A stretch of DNA of 64,000 nt, from contig NZ_CP011567.1 of assembly GCF_001655615.1 (NCBI RefSeq), positions 3,419,001 through 3,483,000 on the forward strand. The letters run 5' to 3'. The stretch comes from Pseudomonas sp. GR 6-02. Lineage in GTDB: Bacteria; Pseudomonadota; Gammaproteobacteria; Pseudomonadales; Pseudomonadaceae. Below the pieces are notes generated by a model. It had not been told where the DNA came from. It worked only from the letters and a program-made list of their open reading frames with translations, and did no database searches. Numbering within the stretch: the first letter of the stretch is position 1; each line of letters opens with the position of its first letter. Below, piece after piece: positions 43,311 to 53,453 of this stretch. The position numbers and the translations under genes were made by a program.

Positions 43311-43763
43311 GTGGGGACTTTTCGTAAAGGCTTTACGCGCTTGATGCTGCTCGGATGTGCCGCCGTCTCGGTACTCAGTCTTGATGTTCAGGCTGAAGGC
43401 AATGGCGTGATCGTACTCACTCGTGATGTACAGCCCCACACCGTTGGCAGACCGCCATTCCAGAAAGACCCCTACCCGACCACTGTCAACGCCAACCCTT
43501 CGGATCGTGTCACCTCGACACTCAACAGCACCGAACTGAGCGATGGTGAGTTCGCCAGCGTGGCCAGCGGTTCGTCCATCAGCAACAACATCAATCAGAA
43601 CGGGAGCGTACCCGGCAGCCTCAATGTCGTGACCAATCCCAATGGCATGCCCGGCATGAGTGCCGGTCACGGCGGCGGTAGCGGTGGCGCGATTTCGGGA
43701 ACGATCAACCATGCCATGAGTTCCGGCCTCGCGCCGTTGGGCAGATTGGCGGGAGGTCAATGA
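43311..43763 (+). CDS. fapA: Functional amyloid operon protein FapA
   Basis: The 150-residue protein has a signal peptide (to about DVQAEG) and an Asn/Ser/Gly-rich mature part with NINQNG. It is the first gene of the fapABCDEF operon. FapA is thought to be a periplasmic chaperone that influences FapB/FapC assembly. The start is GTG, preceded by AAGGAATCGCAGTC; no ATG gives a full signal peptide. fapB follows after 1 nt. Confidence 0.9.
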   Translation: MGTFRKGFTRLMLLGCAAVSVLSLDVQAEGNGVIVLTRDVQPHTVGRPPFQKDPYPTTVNANPSDRVTSTLNSTELSDGEFASVASGSSISNNINQNGSVPGSLNVVTNPNGMPGMSAGHGGGSGGAISGTINHAMSSGLAPLGRLAGGQ

Positions 43764-43764
43764 C

Positions 43765-44358
43765 ATGAGCCGCTCCCTGATCCTTCTCGCCCTGGTCATC
43801 GGTGCCAGTGTGAGCCCAGGCGCCATGGCCGACTCCAGCGTTCCGGTGGTCAACACCGCCAACATTCTGGATTCCGGCGCCCGGTACAACGGCAACTTCA
43901 ACGTCAACCAGGCCTCCGGCGATCAACAGCAACAGGCCAATACCCGCGCCATCGCCATCGGCACCACTGATGCCTCGGCGACCACCCGCGTCATCCAGAA
44001 ACTCGACACGCCCGCCAACCCGTCGATGAACGCGACGGCCACCATCGGCGGCAACTCTTTCAGCCAAGGCAACGGTGCACTGGGTGTCAACCAGGGCGCC
44101 GGGGCCAACAACCAGATGGCCAACGCAATGCGCATCAGCATCAGTGCTGCGCCGCAAAGCGTCGACGATAGCGCCCTTTCTCAACAGAACGTGGCGTTGT
44201 TACCAAGCTCAGGGGCAACTGACGCTTCAAAAGGCAGTCGCCAGGTCGTGACAAGCGACCAGGCCTTCACCGGCAGCCGAGGAGTGATTCAGGTGAACCA
44301 GAGTGCCGGGGTGGGGAACCGAATGGCTAACACCCTGAGCATACGGGTCGCTGACTGA
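43765..44358 (+). CDS. fapB: Functional amyloid minor subunit/nucleator FapB
   Basis: This 197-residue secreted protein has a signal peptide ending at about GAMAD. Three imperfect amyloid repeats are visible: NVNQASGDQQQQANTRAI (46-63), GVNQGAGANNQMANAMRI (107-124) and QVNQSAGVGNRMANTLSI (176-193), each built on xVNQ...NxxAN. FapB is considered the nucleator for FapC fibrils. It lacks the FapC CxxC end. GGGAGG before the ATG gives strong translation. Confidence 0.95.
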   Translation: MSRSLILLALVIGASVSPGAMADSSVPVVNTANILDSGARYNGNFNVNQASGDQQQQANTRAIAIGTTDASATTRVIQKLDTPANPSMNATATIGGNSFSQGNGALGVNQGAGANNQMANAMRISISAAPQSVDDSALSQQNVALLPSSGATDASKGSRQVVTSDQAFTGSRGVIQVNQSAGVGNRMANTLSIRVAD

Positions 44359-44422
44359 CCCGAACGCAGTGCGATTAGAAAGTAACCAACACTTAACCAA
44401 CTAATAAGCACGGAGAATCACC

Positions 44423-45361
44423 ATGAAACCCACAATGGCTCTCAAGCCTCTGGTCTTCGCCTTGGCATCCGTCATGGCGATGGCTGCACAGGCCAGCGAC
44501 AACGATCGTGGTCACCACCATCATCACGGCCCCAAAGGCCCCACCTGGGAACAACAGCTGTCAATCGACTCCGCCGCCAACGCCTATGTAGGGGACACAC
44601 AGGACAGCAGCGGCAACTCGGTACTTAACCAGGGCACCAAAAACACTGCCAATGCCGACAACTCACTCAACGGTTCCAATGGCAACATGGGCGCCAACGT
44701 GGCTGGCGGTGACGGCAACCAACAAGACAACGCCGCCGCGCTGGCGACCGCCGATGAAAGTTTCATCTTCGGTTCTGCCACTGCAACGTCCAACGCCTAT
44801 CAGTACAACACCGACAACTACGTCAAAAACCGCTCTACCCAAAATAACGCCACGCTCAACAATGCTGGCAACAACGGCTCCGGCAACATTGGCATCAACG
44901 TGACTGCCGGCAACTTCAACCAACAGAAAAACAACCTGGCGATTGCCGTGTCTGGCGGCCGGGTAGCAACAGCCTCGGCTGACGCTTACCAATCCACCAC
45001 CGGCCTGGATGTCGACAACAAGGCTGACCGGACCCACGTCACCACCACCCTCACCGATACCACCACGTCCTCGGGCACCTTCAAGGCCAAAGGCACCGGG
45101 ACGATCGACGACAGTGGCTGGGGTCACAGAGGCGATGACAAGTTCAAATTCAGCGCCGTGGGCACCTTCGATCTGGCTGGCGTCACCACCCATCAAGTGC
45201 TGACTCCAGACGGCTGGAAAAACCCGGTTGTGAACAACGCCTCCATGACCAACTCGATGAACAGCTTCTCCGGCAACAGCGGTGCCAACGTGTCGGCGGG
45301 TGTGGGCAACCAACAAAGCAACTCTCTGTCCATTGCTGCCGGCTGCAGAGCCTGCATGTAA
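44423..45361 (+). CDS. fapC: Functional amyloid major subunit FapC
   Basis: The 312-residue secreted protein has a signal peptide (to about AAQAS), a His cluster (31-35), and three repeats ending GANVAGGDGNQQDNAAAL (about 90-107), GINVTAGNFNQQKNNLAI (157-174) and GANVSAGVGNQQSNSLSI (287-304). A ~95-residue Thr/Lys/Gly-rich linker separates repeats 2 and 3. The C-terminus carries Cys308-x-x-Cys311, conserved in FapC. It is the main fibril protein of Pseudomonas biofilm amyloid. ACGGAGAATCACC precedes the ATG, and a hairpin after the stop may limit read-through. Confidence 0.96.
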   Translation: MKPTMALKPLVFALASVMAMAAQASDNDRGHHHHHGPKGPTWEQQLSIDSAANAYVGDTQDSSGNSVLNQGTKNTANADNSLNGSNGNMGANVAGGDGNQQDNAAALATADESFIFGSATATSNAYQYNTDNYVKNRSTQNNATLNNAGNNGSGNIGINVTAGNFNQQKNNLAIAVSGGRVATASADAYQSTTGLDVDNKADRTHVTTTLTDTTTSSGTFKAKGTGTIDDSGWGHRGDDKFKFSAVGTFDLAGVTTHQVLTPDGWKNPVVNNASMTNSMNSFSGNSGANVSAGVGNQQSNSLSIAAGCRACM

Positions 45362-45374
45362 TCGCGATCGAAAT

Positions 45375-45401
45375 GAAAGCCCCGGCAACGGGGCTTTCTT
45401 T
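45375..45401 (+). terminator. Internal hairpin/terminator between fapC and fapD
   Basis: GAAAGCCCCG (45375-45384) pairs with CGGGGCTTTC (45389-45398) over a GCAA tetraloop, followed by TT only after the stem's TTTC. It could stop part of transcription or protect the 3' end of the fapABC message. Confidence 0.7.
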
Positions 45402-45428
45402 CCATGGCTCCTCGAGGGCGTATCGATC

Positions 45429-46109
45429 ATGCGTACGACAGCCTTTTTCGCCCTGCTGTGCCTGTGTGGCCTGACTCAGGCGGCACAGATGCCAGTCGCC
45501 GCCTTGCCTGGCGGCATGCTGGTTTACAAGCAGGTGCAAAGCGTGCGTGAGCGCAAGTTCAGCGACATCGTCGAACAAAAAACCGACTTCAGCTGCGGCG
45601 CTGCCGCACTGGCCACGGTGCTACGCCAGGCTTACTGGCTCGATGTCGATGAGGAACACATCATCAAAGGCATGCTGATCAATGCTGATCAGAACCTTGT
45701 CCGTACTCAAGGTTTCTCCATGCTGGACATGAAGCGCTACATCGAAGCAATCGGCATGCGCGCGCGTGGCTACCGGATACCGCCCGAGAAACTCGAAGCG
45801 GTGACCATTCCGGTGGTGGTGCTGATGGAAATTCGCGGCTACAAGCATTTCGTGGTGATGCAGCGGGCGGACAAGAACTGGGTCTATATCGGCGACCCGG
45901 TGCTTGGGCACAAACGCTATTCCCATGATGACTTTGTCAAAGGCTGGAACGGCATTGTCTTCGCTATCGTGGGTCCCGGTTACGATAAAACCAATGCACT
46001 GCGTAGCCCTCCGGAACCGCTGACGGCCAAGAACAAGCTGGACACATTCAACCCGGTCAAAGATGCCGAACTGATGGACTTTGGCTTCATTCAGAGCGAC
46101 TTCTTCTAA
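45429..46109 (+). CDS. fapD: Fap system C39-type peptidase FapD
   Basis: The 226-residue protein has a signal peptide and a C39-like cysteine-peptidase domain. The catalytic set is Cys56 (TDFSCGAAAL), His140 (GYKHFVVM) and Asp156 (YIGDPVLG). FapD is thought to process Fap proteins in the periplasm during export through FapF. The ATG at 45429 gives a proper signal peptide; the frame is open further upstream into fapC. It lies 67 nt after fapC, behind a hairpin. Confidence 0.94.
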   Translation: MRTTAFFALLCLCGLTQAAQMPVAALPGGMLVYKQVQSVRERKFSDIVEQKTDFSCGAAALATVLRQAYWLDVDEEHIIKGMLINADQNLVRTQGFSMLDMKRYIEAIGMRARGYRIPPEKLEAVTIPVVVLMEIRGYKHFVVMQRADKNWVYIGDPVLGHKRYSHDDFVKGWNGIVFAIVGPGYDKTNALRSPPEPLTAKNKLDTFNPVKDAELMDFGFIQSDFF

Positions 46110-46154
46110 TCGCCCACTGATGATAGAGAGGGCCGGATGCCCCGGGAGCAGCAG

Positions 46155-46901
46155 ATGAAAACCTCATACTGGCTGGCCGCCGCTTGCCTGGCAGCAAGCG
46201 CATCGGGTTATGCCAATGCAGGATTCAAACCCATCGAACTCAAGGACCATGAGCTCGCCGAGCTACGCGGTCGTTATGTCATGCCAGGGCGGATCATCAG
46301 CTTTGGCATCATCATGAGCAGCACCTGGCGCAATGCCAGCGGAGACCTGATCGGGGTGGCGACGGCCATGCAGATCCAGGCCTCTACCGTAAAGCCGCAA
46401 CTTTACGTGTCGACCATTAAAGAAACCGGTAACGGCAGTACGCCGCCATCGGGCACCGGAAATGTGATCGGTGGCGCAGGACTGACCACTACCCAGGGAG
46501 TCACCCAAACTGTTCGCGCCGCTGGTGACGGCAATACCGCCTACAACAATGTCGCCATCAACGTCCAGGAGGCCAACCAGGCGCCGGCGCCGAGTCCCGT
46601 CCAAGGGCAGGTGCTGACGAGCGGGCAAACCATTACCGACAGCAATGCCGCCGGTAACGTCGCAGTGGCGGCCACCGGTGGTGGCGTGCAAATGGCCATC
46701 CAGGCCAACAACAACCAAGGCACAGCCATGCAACAGGCGGCTCAGGGGGGGCTGGTGCAGAACACCCGGCTTCTGGGCAACAGCAACAGGGTCAATAACC
46801 TGACGCAACTTAATGTGGTGCTTAACAACAACGGTCGAAATGCCGGAGCAGTCAACTGCAATTTGAATCAACTCAAAGCACTTCGCAGCCTGGGATATTG
46901 A
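46155..46901 (+). CDS. fapE: Functional amyloid associated protein FapE
   Basis: This 248-residue secreted protein has a signal peptide (MKTSYWLAAACLAASASGYANA) and FapB/C-like Asn/Gln/Val-rich segments with GNTAYNNVAINVQEANQ and NSNRVNNLTQLNVVLNNNG. FapE is a minor fibril-associated component exported with FapC. I chose the ATG at 46155, with GGGAGC upstream; an in-frame ATG at 46137 adds six residues before the signal peptide. A single Cys (about 236) lies near the end. Confidence 0.92.
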   Translation: MKTSYWLAAACLAASASGYANAGFKPIELKDHELAELRGRYVMPGRIISFGIIMSSTWRNASGDLIGVATAMQIQASTVKPQLYVSTIKETGNGSTPPSGTGNVIGGAGLTTTQGVTQTVRAAGDGNTAYNNVAINVQEANQAPAPSPVQGQVLTSGQTITDSNAAGNVAVAATGGGVQMAIQANNNQGTAMQQAAQGGLVQNTRLLGNSNRVNNLTQLNVVLNNNGRNAGAVNCNLNQLKALRSLGY

Positions 46902-46947
46902 ACTACGCTGATGTTCGATCATCGGGCTTCATGGGGGACGGCTTATC

Positions 46948-48252
46948 ATGTATCGGTCAGTACCACTGCGCGCGATCGTTTGTCTGAGTACTTTGTTCCC
47001 GTCGGCGCTGCTGCAAGCAGCGTCCGATGCGGACGTGGAAGCTTTGAAGCAACAACTCATGGAGCTCAAGCAACGATACGAAGTACAACAAAAGGCCTTG
47101 GCAGTACTCGAACAACGAGTCCGCCAAGTGGAGGAACAACCGGCGGCGGCACCGCCTAAACGCCTGGCCAAGTCGCCAGCCGACATGAAAGGCAACCCGC
47201 AAGTGGCCACAAGGACGGGAGCGGCCGCGGCTTCAGGCGGCGCCGCGGGCAGCGGCAGCTCCTATGGACAATCGCTGGCCGATGACTCTCAACCGGCACA
47301 GAGTGTTTCCAACCTGTATGACGAGGCCAGCGGATTCTTCGGCGGCGGCAAGTTCAGCCTCGAAACCGGGCTGACCTATTCGCGTTACGATACCCGCCAG
47401 CTGATCCTCAATGGCTTCCTCGCACTGGACTCGATCTTTCTGGGCAACATCAACCTGGACCGGATCAAGGCCGACACCTGGACGCTGGACCTCACCGGGC
47501 GCTACAACTTCGACAATCGCTGGCAATTCGACCTGAACGTACCGGTGGTGTACCGCGAATCGACGTATCAGTCCGGCGGCGCCAACAACGGTGCCGCGGG
47601 GGTGACCAGCGAAGAAACCGTCACCCGGGATCCGACGCTGGGCGATATCAACTTCGGGATCGCCTACAAATTCATGGACGAATCAGTCAACACCCCAGAT
47701 GCGGTGTTCACCTTCCGAGTCAAGGCACCGACCGGCAAGGACCCGTTCGGCATCAAACTGCGCCAGAGCGACGCCAATACCAACCTGTTCGTGCCTGACA
47801 CCCTGCCGACCGGCAACGGCGTCTGGTCGATCAGCCCCGGTATCTCGCTGGTCAAGACCTACGATCCGGCGGTTCTGTTCGGTAGCCTGTCCTACACCCA
47901 CAACTTCGAAGAATCCTTCGACGACATCAGCGCCACCGTCAATCAGAAAGTCCCGGGCAAGGTGCGGATCGGCGACAGCTTCCAGATTGGCGCGGGGATC
48001 GCGTTTGCACTGAACGAAAAAATGAGTATGTCGTTCTCGATGTCTGACCTGGTGCAACGCAAAAGCAAGCTCAAGCAGGATGGCGGGGATTGGGAGTCGG
48101 TGGTGTCCAGCGACGCCAACGCCGGTTACTTCAACGTCGGCATGACCATCGCGGCCTCCGACAACCTGACGATCGTTCCCAACTTGTCCATCGGTATGAC
48201 CGACGATGCGCCGGACTTTTCCTTCAGCCTGAAATTCCCGTACTACTTCTAA
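46948..48252 (+). CDS. fapF: Functional amyloid outer-membrane exporter FapF
   Basis: The 434-residue outer-membrane protein has a signal peptide, a coiled coil ([18 protein letters not shown] and [12 protein letters not shown], about 27-70), a flexible Ala/Gly/Ser-rich linker, then a beta-barrel from about 130 ending in the typical terminal Phe (KFPYYF). FapF forms a trimeric channel that secretes FapB, FapC and FapE. It is the last fap gene, followed by a bidirectional terminator. Confidence 0.95.
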   Translation: MYRSVPLRAIVCLSTLFPSALLQAASDADVEALKQQLMELKQRYEVQQKALAVLEQRVRQVEEQPAAAPPKRLAKSPADMKGNPQVATRTGAAAASGGAAGSGSSYGQSLADDSQPAQSVSNLYDEASGFFGGGKFSLETGLTYSRYDTRQLILNGFLALDSIFLGNINLDRIKADTWTLDLTGRYNFDNRWQFDLNVPVVYRESTYQSGGANNGAAGVTSEETVTRDPTLGDINFGIAYKFMDESVNTPDAVFTFRVKAPTGKDPFGIKLRQSDANTNLFVPDTLPTGNGVWSISPGISLVKTYDPAVLFGSLSYTHNFEESFDDISATVNQKVPGKVRIGDSFQIGAGIAFALNEKMSMSFSMSDLVQRKSKLKQDGGDWESVVSSDANAGYFNVGMTIAASDNLTIVPNLSIGMTDDAPDFSFSLKFPYYF

Positions 48253-48269
48253 ACCGCACCCCGTAATAG

Positions 48270-48309
48270 AAAAGGCCCACTACGATAGTTGTCGTAGCGG
48301 GCCTTTTTT
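48270..48309. terminator. Bidirectional terminator between fapF and the sigma-54 regulator gene
   Basis: AAAGGCCC-A-CTACGA pairs with TCGTAG-C-GGGCCTTT around a TAGTTG loop. TTTT follows on the + strand and TTTTC on the minus strand, so it should serve both converging transcripts. Confidence 0.92.
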
Positions 48310-48320
48310 GTTGCACCGCC

Positions 48321-49646
48321 CTAGCGGATCTGGTGCTTGTGCAGCAATCGGTAAAAAGTCGGCCGTGACACGCCCAGGACTCGGGCGGCAACACTCAGGT
48401 TGTCGCTGTGCCGGTTCAATACATCGCACAGCGCCTGGCGCTCGGCGCGAGTCTTGTAGTCTTCAAGGGTGCCCATCGGCGTGGCGAAGGCGTGTTGACT
48501 GAGCAGCCCCAGGTCTCGCGCCTCGATCTGTCGTCCTTCGGCCAATACCAGCCCACGACGTACCCGATTGGCCAGCTCGCGGACATTGCCCGGCCAGTCG
48601 TGCTTGCCCATGGCGACCAACGCATCCTCGCTGAAGCTGCGCGGACGACGGCCGGTTTCACTGCTGTAGAAATGGGAAAAGTGGTTGGCCAGCATCAATA
48701 GATCACCATGGCGCTCACGCAGCGGCACGGTGACTACTTGCAGGACGTTCAAACGGTAGTACAAATCTTCGCGAAAGCGTTTGTTCTCGATGGCCTCTTC
48801 AAGGTCGACGTGCGTCGCCGCCAATACCCGCACATCCACCGGAATAGGTTGATGGCCGCCAACCCGCTCGATGTGTTTTTCCTGCAGGAAGCGCAACAGA
48901 TTGGCTTGCAGCTCCAGGGGCAGATCGCCTATTTCATCGAGAAACAGGGTGCCGCCGTTGGCGGCTTCTATCCGCCCGACCTTGCGCTGATGGGCGCCGG
49001 TAAAGGCCCCCTTCTCGTGACCGAACAATTCGGACTGGATCAAGTGTTCGGGAATCGCGCCACAGTTGATCGCCACGAATGGCTTGCGGTGGCGCTGGGA
49101 TTGTTGATGCAGGGTACGGGCGACCAATTCCTTACCGGTGCCGCTTTCGCCGCGGATCAGCACCGGCGATTCGGTGGGCGCCAGCTTGCTCAGTAGTTTG
49201 CGTAGCTCGCGAATCGGTTTGCTGTCGCCGAGCAGTTCGTGTTCAGGCTGATCGATATGAACCGTGCCCTGCCCGCGCAGGCGCGCCATGCCGAACGCTC
49301 GGCCCAGAGTGACCTGAACCCTTGAAACATCGAACGGCAAGGTATGGAAGTCAAAAAACCATTCGCAGACGAAATCCCCGACATTCTGCATTCGCAGGAC
49401 ATCCTGATCGAGCACGGCGATCCACTCGGTACCGCTACGGGTGATCAGTTCCTTGACGGCTTCCGGACGCTCCAGATGAAATGGCTGCAAGCGCAACAGG
49501 CCGACGTCGCAGGTTCGTTCCGCGGCGCTTTCCAGGGTACAGCTGTCGACATCCCAACCCACAGCGCGTAAACCCGGCAGCAAACGGTGGCAGTCGTCGC
49601 AAGGATCCACTACTAAAAGACGTCGTAAAGCAGGCGCTTCGATCAT
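48321..49646 (-). CDS. Sigma-54 enhancer-binding protein (VpsR-like)
   Basis: This 441-residue activator has an N-terminal receiver-like domain (about 8-125) without a clear phosphoacceptor context. The AAA+ domain has Walker A GESGTGKE (166-173), the sigma-54 loop GAFTGA (213-218) and Walker B TLFLDE (233-238). A Fis-type HTH ([23 protein letters not shown]) ends the protein. The layout resembles VpsR/FleQ relatives, some of which bind cyclic di-GMP. It is convergent with fapF, and the fap promoter is of the sigma-54 type, so it is the obvious candidate activator. Confidence 0.92.
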   Translation of the reverse strand: MIEAPALRRLLVVDPCDDCHRLLPGLRAVGWDVDSCTLESAAERTCDVGLLRLQPFHLERPEAVKELITRSGTEWIAVLDQDVLRMQNVGDFVCEWFFDFHTLPFDVSRVQVTLGRAFGMARLRGQGTVHIDQPEHELLGDSKPIRELRKLLSKLAPTESPVLIRGESGTGKELVARTLHQQSQRHRKPFVAINCGAIPEHLIQSELFGHEKGAFTGAHQRKVGRIEAANGGTLFLDEIGDLPLELQANLLRFLQEKHIERVGGHQPIPVDVRVLAATHVDLEEAIENKRFREDLYYRLNVLQVVTVPLRERHGDLLMLANHFSHFYSSETGRRPRSFSEDALVAMGKHDWPGNVRELANRVRRGLVLAEGRQIEARDLGLLSQHAFATPMGTLEDYKTRAERQALCDVLNRHSDNLSVAARVLGVSRPTFYRLLHKHQIR

Positions 49647-49989
49647 GACTGTTCCTTGGCGCCAAATTTTAGGAAATATTATTAAAAACAGTCATTTGGC
49701 GGGCTTCGGTGTAACACTAGCAAAATATTGACGCGGGCTTGTATCGATTGCTTATAGGGACATCGGCTTATTAGTTATAAAAAATCACTTAATGAGTTGC
49801 CTAACGAATTGAACCTTTCATTCAGCTTTCAGCAACTGCCTGAATCGCCGGCGAATCAAAGAAAGTTGAAATTTCTTTTGATTGTGTGTGACCCAACCCC
49901 CGGTTGCGGACATCAGTACAAGTAACCAGCCGAACGGTAAGCCCAACCGACGGCACATCACTTGATTGGGCACACAGAGAGAAGACCCC
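49647..49989. other. AT-rich divergent control region
   Basis: This 343-bp gap lies between the sigma-54 regulator gene and a small hypothetical gene transcribed away from it. It must hold both promoters. TTGACG near 49728 with CTTATA 17 nt downstream is a weak sigma-70 candidate for the rightward gene. No open frame or clear operator was found. Confidence 0.4.
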
Positions 49990-50256
49990 ATGAACGCCCC
50001 GCTCCGTATCAACGAAGCTCTTTTGATTGCCGACCGCGCATTCCAACCCTTTCAATGCGTGGCTTGGGCTCCACAAGACGGTAATGGCGAGCTCAGCCTG
50101 GCCATCATTGATCGCACTAACACTCGCATCAGCCGCAAACAAATCCCCAGCAGTGCCTATTCCGATCCGCAGCAACTTGCACACTTGCTGGAACAAGCCC
50201 GCGCCGAGCTGAGCGAGGAAGGTTACACACTGCAATCGTGGTCCATGCCGCATTAA
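49990..50256 (+). CDS. Small conserved-type hypothetical protein
   Basis: The 88-residue soluble protein starts MNAPLRINEALLIADRAFQP and has a pattern of beta strands followed by a helix (DPQQLAHLLEQARAELSEEGY). No family is recognised. GAGAGAAG precedes the ATG. An in-frame ATG at 49966 would add eight residues. A GC-rich hairpin after the stop (GGATTACCG/CGGTAATCC) may end the transcript. Confidence 0.65.
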   Translation: MNAPLRINEALLIADRAFQPFQCVAWAPQDGNGELSLAIIDRTNTRISRKQIPSSAYSDPQQLAHLLEQARAELSEEGYTLQSWSMPH

Positions 50257-50538
50257 TCTTTTTCGCGGATTACCGCCCGGTAATCCGCGTCCCTTCTTCT
50301 CCTTAGTTGACGGTTTCTACGGTCAGCTGCATAACACCATTTTCGTTTTCCAACTTCTAGCCGCCAGATTACTTGGCAGGCTTGTCAGTGGTTCGAGAAG
50401 ACACTGTTCTGGCACAAAACGCCGCTCCTCCCGAGCGTAATGGCAGTTGCGCATCATCGCATTCAGGGATTGAATGTTCTTCTCATGCAGTCAACCTCCG
50501 GGCACCCGGACAAGGACGACTGGCAAGGAGATGCGTGC

Positions 50539-51828
50539 ATGTCACTCCAGACTGCTTTTGCCATACCGGCAGCGGTGAAAGACGCCGGGCAACTCGATAG
50601 CCATTTCGCTGGCAGCGGCAAGACTCAAGTGTATTTCGCCGGCAGTACTTCCAGCAGGATCAATGGCGTGGCGATTGACCACACCGGCCGAATACTGGCG
50701 GCAGCCAAGGTCGGCACGCCAGGTGGCAGCCGCTTTGGCCTGGCCCGCCTGCGTGAGGATGGTTCGGCGGATCTGGCCTTCGGCAAACAAGGCAGCGTCA
50801 TCGGGCAATTCGCCCACGGCTACGAGGCCATGGCGGGCACAGTGCGGGTGCTGGCCGACGGGAACATTCTGGTGGCCGGCCTGCACTACGAAAATGCTCA
50901 TCGTACGCTGCCCGCCCTGGCGATGTTTGATCAACGGGGCTGTCCGATACAGGGTTTTGGTGAGCACGGCCGCTGCGTGGTGCGCCTGCCGGGGAAGCTT
51001 TCCGAAGGCGCTCGCGACGCTTGGTTACCACCCGGCGTGCCGGGTACCGAGGCCTGTGATATCTGCGTGCAGGACGATGGTCGAATCCTGCTGCTGGCCA
51101 ATCATCACTTTGAATTGGCCGATCACGTCGGCATGCTGATTCGGCTCAATGCCGACGGCTCGCTGGACAGCACCTTCAACGGTCGTGGCTTTGTCATGGT
51201 CCGGCACTTATTGATGAACACCTGGCTGAACAGTCTGATGGTGCAACATGACGGCCGAATCCTGGTGGGCGGATCGATCAATTTCCCCGAGGAAGGTTTG
51301 CTGGCGCGTTATCACACCGATGGCCAGTTGGATGACGGCTTCGCCGTGGATGGCTTCATGACCTTCAAGGCCTGGGGTCAGAGTGCCCAGGTCTGCCAGA
51401 TCGTCCAGCACGAAAATGGTGATTTGCATTGTTTTGGCAGCAGTCGCGACCCGATGCACTGCCTCGCCCTGAACGTTCACAGCAATGGCCGACCTGACAT
51501 GCATTGCAATAGCGGCCAGCCACAACTGTTGGAAATCAGCCACAGCGGCTGCCAGTGGACCGCAGCCCAGATACAAGCGGACGACTGTGTACTGACGGTC
51601 GGAGCGACGGGCGGCGGGCTCGAAGGCGATTTCATTCTCGCTCGCTACTTACCCAATGGGGCGCTGGATCGCAGCTTCGCCAATGGCATGGGCTGGGTCC
51701 GCACACGCCTGAGTCGAGGCCCCGACACCGCCACTGCATTGGCCGTGCAGGCCGATGGCTGCATCGTCGTCGGCGGCTATTCACTGGATGGCAACTACCG
51801 CGCCGTCGTCGCCCGCTATCAACCCTAG
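50539..51828 (+). CDS. Delta-60 repeat beta-propeller-like protein
   Basis: The 429-residue protein contains about six delta-60 repeats built on DGRIL(V/A)xG...(L/A)RxxxDGxLDxxF: for example RLNADGSLDSTFNGRGFV and ARYLPNGALDRSFANGMGWV. Such repeats form propeller-like structures with unknown partners. No signal peptide is visible. AAGGAGATGCGTGC precedes the ATG at 50539; earlier frame sequence back to 50440 lacks repeat features. It lies 67 nt upstream of nhaB and may share its transcript. Confidence 0.82.
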   Translation: MSLQTAFAIPAAVKDAGQLDSHFAGSGKTQVYFAGSTSSRINGVAIDHTGRILAAAKVGTPGGSRFGLARLREDGSADLAFGKQGSVIGQFAHGYEAMAGTVRVLADGNILVAGLHYENAHRTLPALAMFDQRGCPIQGFGEHGRCVVRLPGKLSEGARDAWLPPGVPGTEACDICVQDDGRILLLANHHFELADHVGMLIRLNADGSLDSTFNGRGFVMVRHLLMNTWLNSLMVQHDGRILVGGSINFPEEGLLARYHTDGQLDDGFAVDGFMTFKAWGQSAQVCQIVQHENGDLHCFGSSRDPMHCLALNVHSNGRPDMHCNSGQPQLLEISHSGCQWTAAQIQADDCVLTVGATGGGLEGDFILARYLPNGALDRSFANGMGWVRTRLSRGPDTATALAVQADGCIVVGGYSLDGNYRAVVARYQP

Positions 51829-51895
51829 TTTCCTGCACTTGATCTTCCCTTCCGCTTACGGCAAGTTGCGCGCTTCTTAACACAAGGAGTAGCCG

Positions 51896-53398
51896 ATGTC
51901 CGGCTCAATGGCCCAGGCCTTCGCACACAATTTTCTTGGGCATTCACCCCGCTGGTACAAAGCCAGCATTATCGGATTCCTGATTCTCAACGCCCTGGTG
52001 TTGTGGACGATCGGTCCGGTGGCGGCCGGCTGGTTGTTGGTGCTGGAGTTCATCTTCACCCTGGCCATGGCGCTCAAGTGTTACCCGCTGATGCCCGGCG
52101 GGTTGCTGCTGATCGAAGCTCTGCTGCTGAAAATGACCACGCCCCAGGCGCTCTATGACGAACTGGTGCACAACTTCCCGGTGATCCTGCTGCTGATGTT
52201 CATGGTGGCGGGCATCTACTTCATGAAGGACCTGCTGCTGTTTCTGTTCTCGCGCCTGCTGCTGGGAGTTCGCTCCAAGGCGCTGCTGGCGTTGATGTTC
52301 TGTTTCCTGTCAGCGTTTCTCTCGGCGTTTCTCGATGCATTGACCGTGACCGCGGTCATCATCAGCGCGGCCGTGGGGTTTTATTCGGTGTATCACCGCG
52401 TCGCCTCGGGCAACGATCCGCGTCAGGACAGTGAGTTCGGCGACGACCGGCAGTTACCGACATTGCACCATGCCGACCTCGAACAATTCCGCGCCTTCCT
52501 GCGCAGTCTGCTGATGCACGGCGCGGTCGGCACAGCGTTGGGTGGTGTTTGCACGCTGGTTGGCGAGCCGCAAAACCTGCTGATCGGCCATGAGATGGGC
52601 TGGCACTTTGCCGAATTCTTTCTGAAGATCGCCCCGGTGTCGTTGCCGGTGCTGGCAGCGGGCCTGGTGACCTGCGTACTGCTGGAGAAACTGCGCTGGT
52701 TCGGTTATGGCACGCTGCTGCCGGACAACGTGCGTGCGGTGCTGGCCAACTACGCCGCCGAAGACAACGCCGAGCGTACTTCGCGTCAGCGCGCTGCGCT
52801 GCTGGTTCAAGGGGCGGCGGCACTGATTCTGATTGCCGGGCTGGCGTTTCACATCGCCGAAGTCGGCCTGATCGGCTTGATGGTGATCGTGCTGATCACC
52901 GCGTTTACCGGTATCACTGACGAACACCGCCTCGGCACCGCCTTCAAGGACGCCATGCCGTTCACCTCGCTGCTGGTGGTATTTTTCGCCGTGGTGGCGG
53001 TGATTCACGATCAGCAGCTGTTCGCGCCGCTGATCCAGTGGGTATTGACGCTGCCGGCGGATCAACAGCCGGGCATGCTGTTTATTGCCAACGGCTTGCT
53101 GTCGGCCATCAGCGACAACGTGTTCGTCGCGACCATTTACATCACCGAAGTAAAACAGGCATTCATCTCCGGCCACATGAGCCGCGAGCACTTTGAAACC
53201 CTGGCGATTGCGATCAATACCGGGACCAACCTGCCGAGCGTGGCGACGCCTAATGGTCAGGCGGCGTTCCTGTTCCTGCTGACCTCGGCGATTGCCCCGC
53301 TGATTCGTCTGTCGTACGGGCGGATGGTGTGGATGGCGCTGCCATACACCGTGGTGATGGGGGTTCTTGGCTGGTACGCGGTAAGTTACTGGCTGTAA
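51896..53398 (+). CDS. nhaB: Na+/H+ antiporter NhaB
   Basis: This 500-residue inner-membrane antiporter has about twelve hydrophobic segments and NhaB landmarks: [23 protein letters not shown] (Asp in a membrane helix), [23 protein letters not shown] and [21 protein letters not shown]. It expels sodium in exchange for protons. AAGGAG before the ATG fixes the start. A hairpin at 53411-53440 follows the stop. Confidence 0.95.
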   Translation: MSGSMAQAFAHNFLGHSPRWYKASIIGFLILNALVLWTIGPVAAGWLLVLEFIFTLAMALKCYPLMPGGLLLIEALLLKMTTPQALYDELVHNFPVILLLMFMVAGIYFMKDLLLFLFSRLLLGVRSKALLALMFCFLSAFLSAFLDALTVTAVIISAAVGFYSVYHRVASGNDPRQDSEFGDDRQLPTLHHADLEQFRAFLRSLLMHGAVGTALGGVCTLVGEPQNLLIGHEMGWHFAEFFLKIAPVSLPVLAAGLVTCVLLEKLRWFGYGTLLPDNVRAVLANYAAEDNAERTSRQRAALLVQGAAALILIAGLAFHIAEVGLIGLMVIVLITAFTGITDEHRLGTAFKDAMPFTSLLVVFFAVVAVIHDQQLFAPLIQWVLTLPADQQPGMLFIANGLLSAISDNVFVATIYITEVKQAFISGHMSREHFETLAIAINTGTNLPSVATPNGQAAFLFLLTSAIAPLIRLSYGRMVWMALPYTVVMGVLGWYAVSYWL

Positions 53399-53410
53399 CC
53401 CAGAACAAAA

Positions 53411-53440
53411 ATGTGGGAGCGGGCCTGCTCGCTCCCACAT
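53411..53440. repeat. Hairpin repeat after nhaB
   Basis: ATGTGGGAGCG (53411-53421) and CGCTCCCACAT (53430-53440) form a perfect 11-bp stem with an 8-nt loop. TGGTTTTG follows. It is a common Pseudomonas intergenic hairpin and may terminate both nhaB and the converging HAD gene. Confidence 0.75.
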
Positions 53441-53453
53441 TGGTTTTGTGTGC

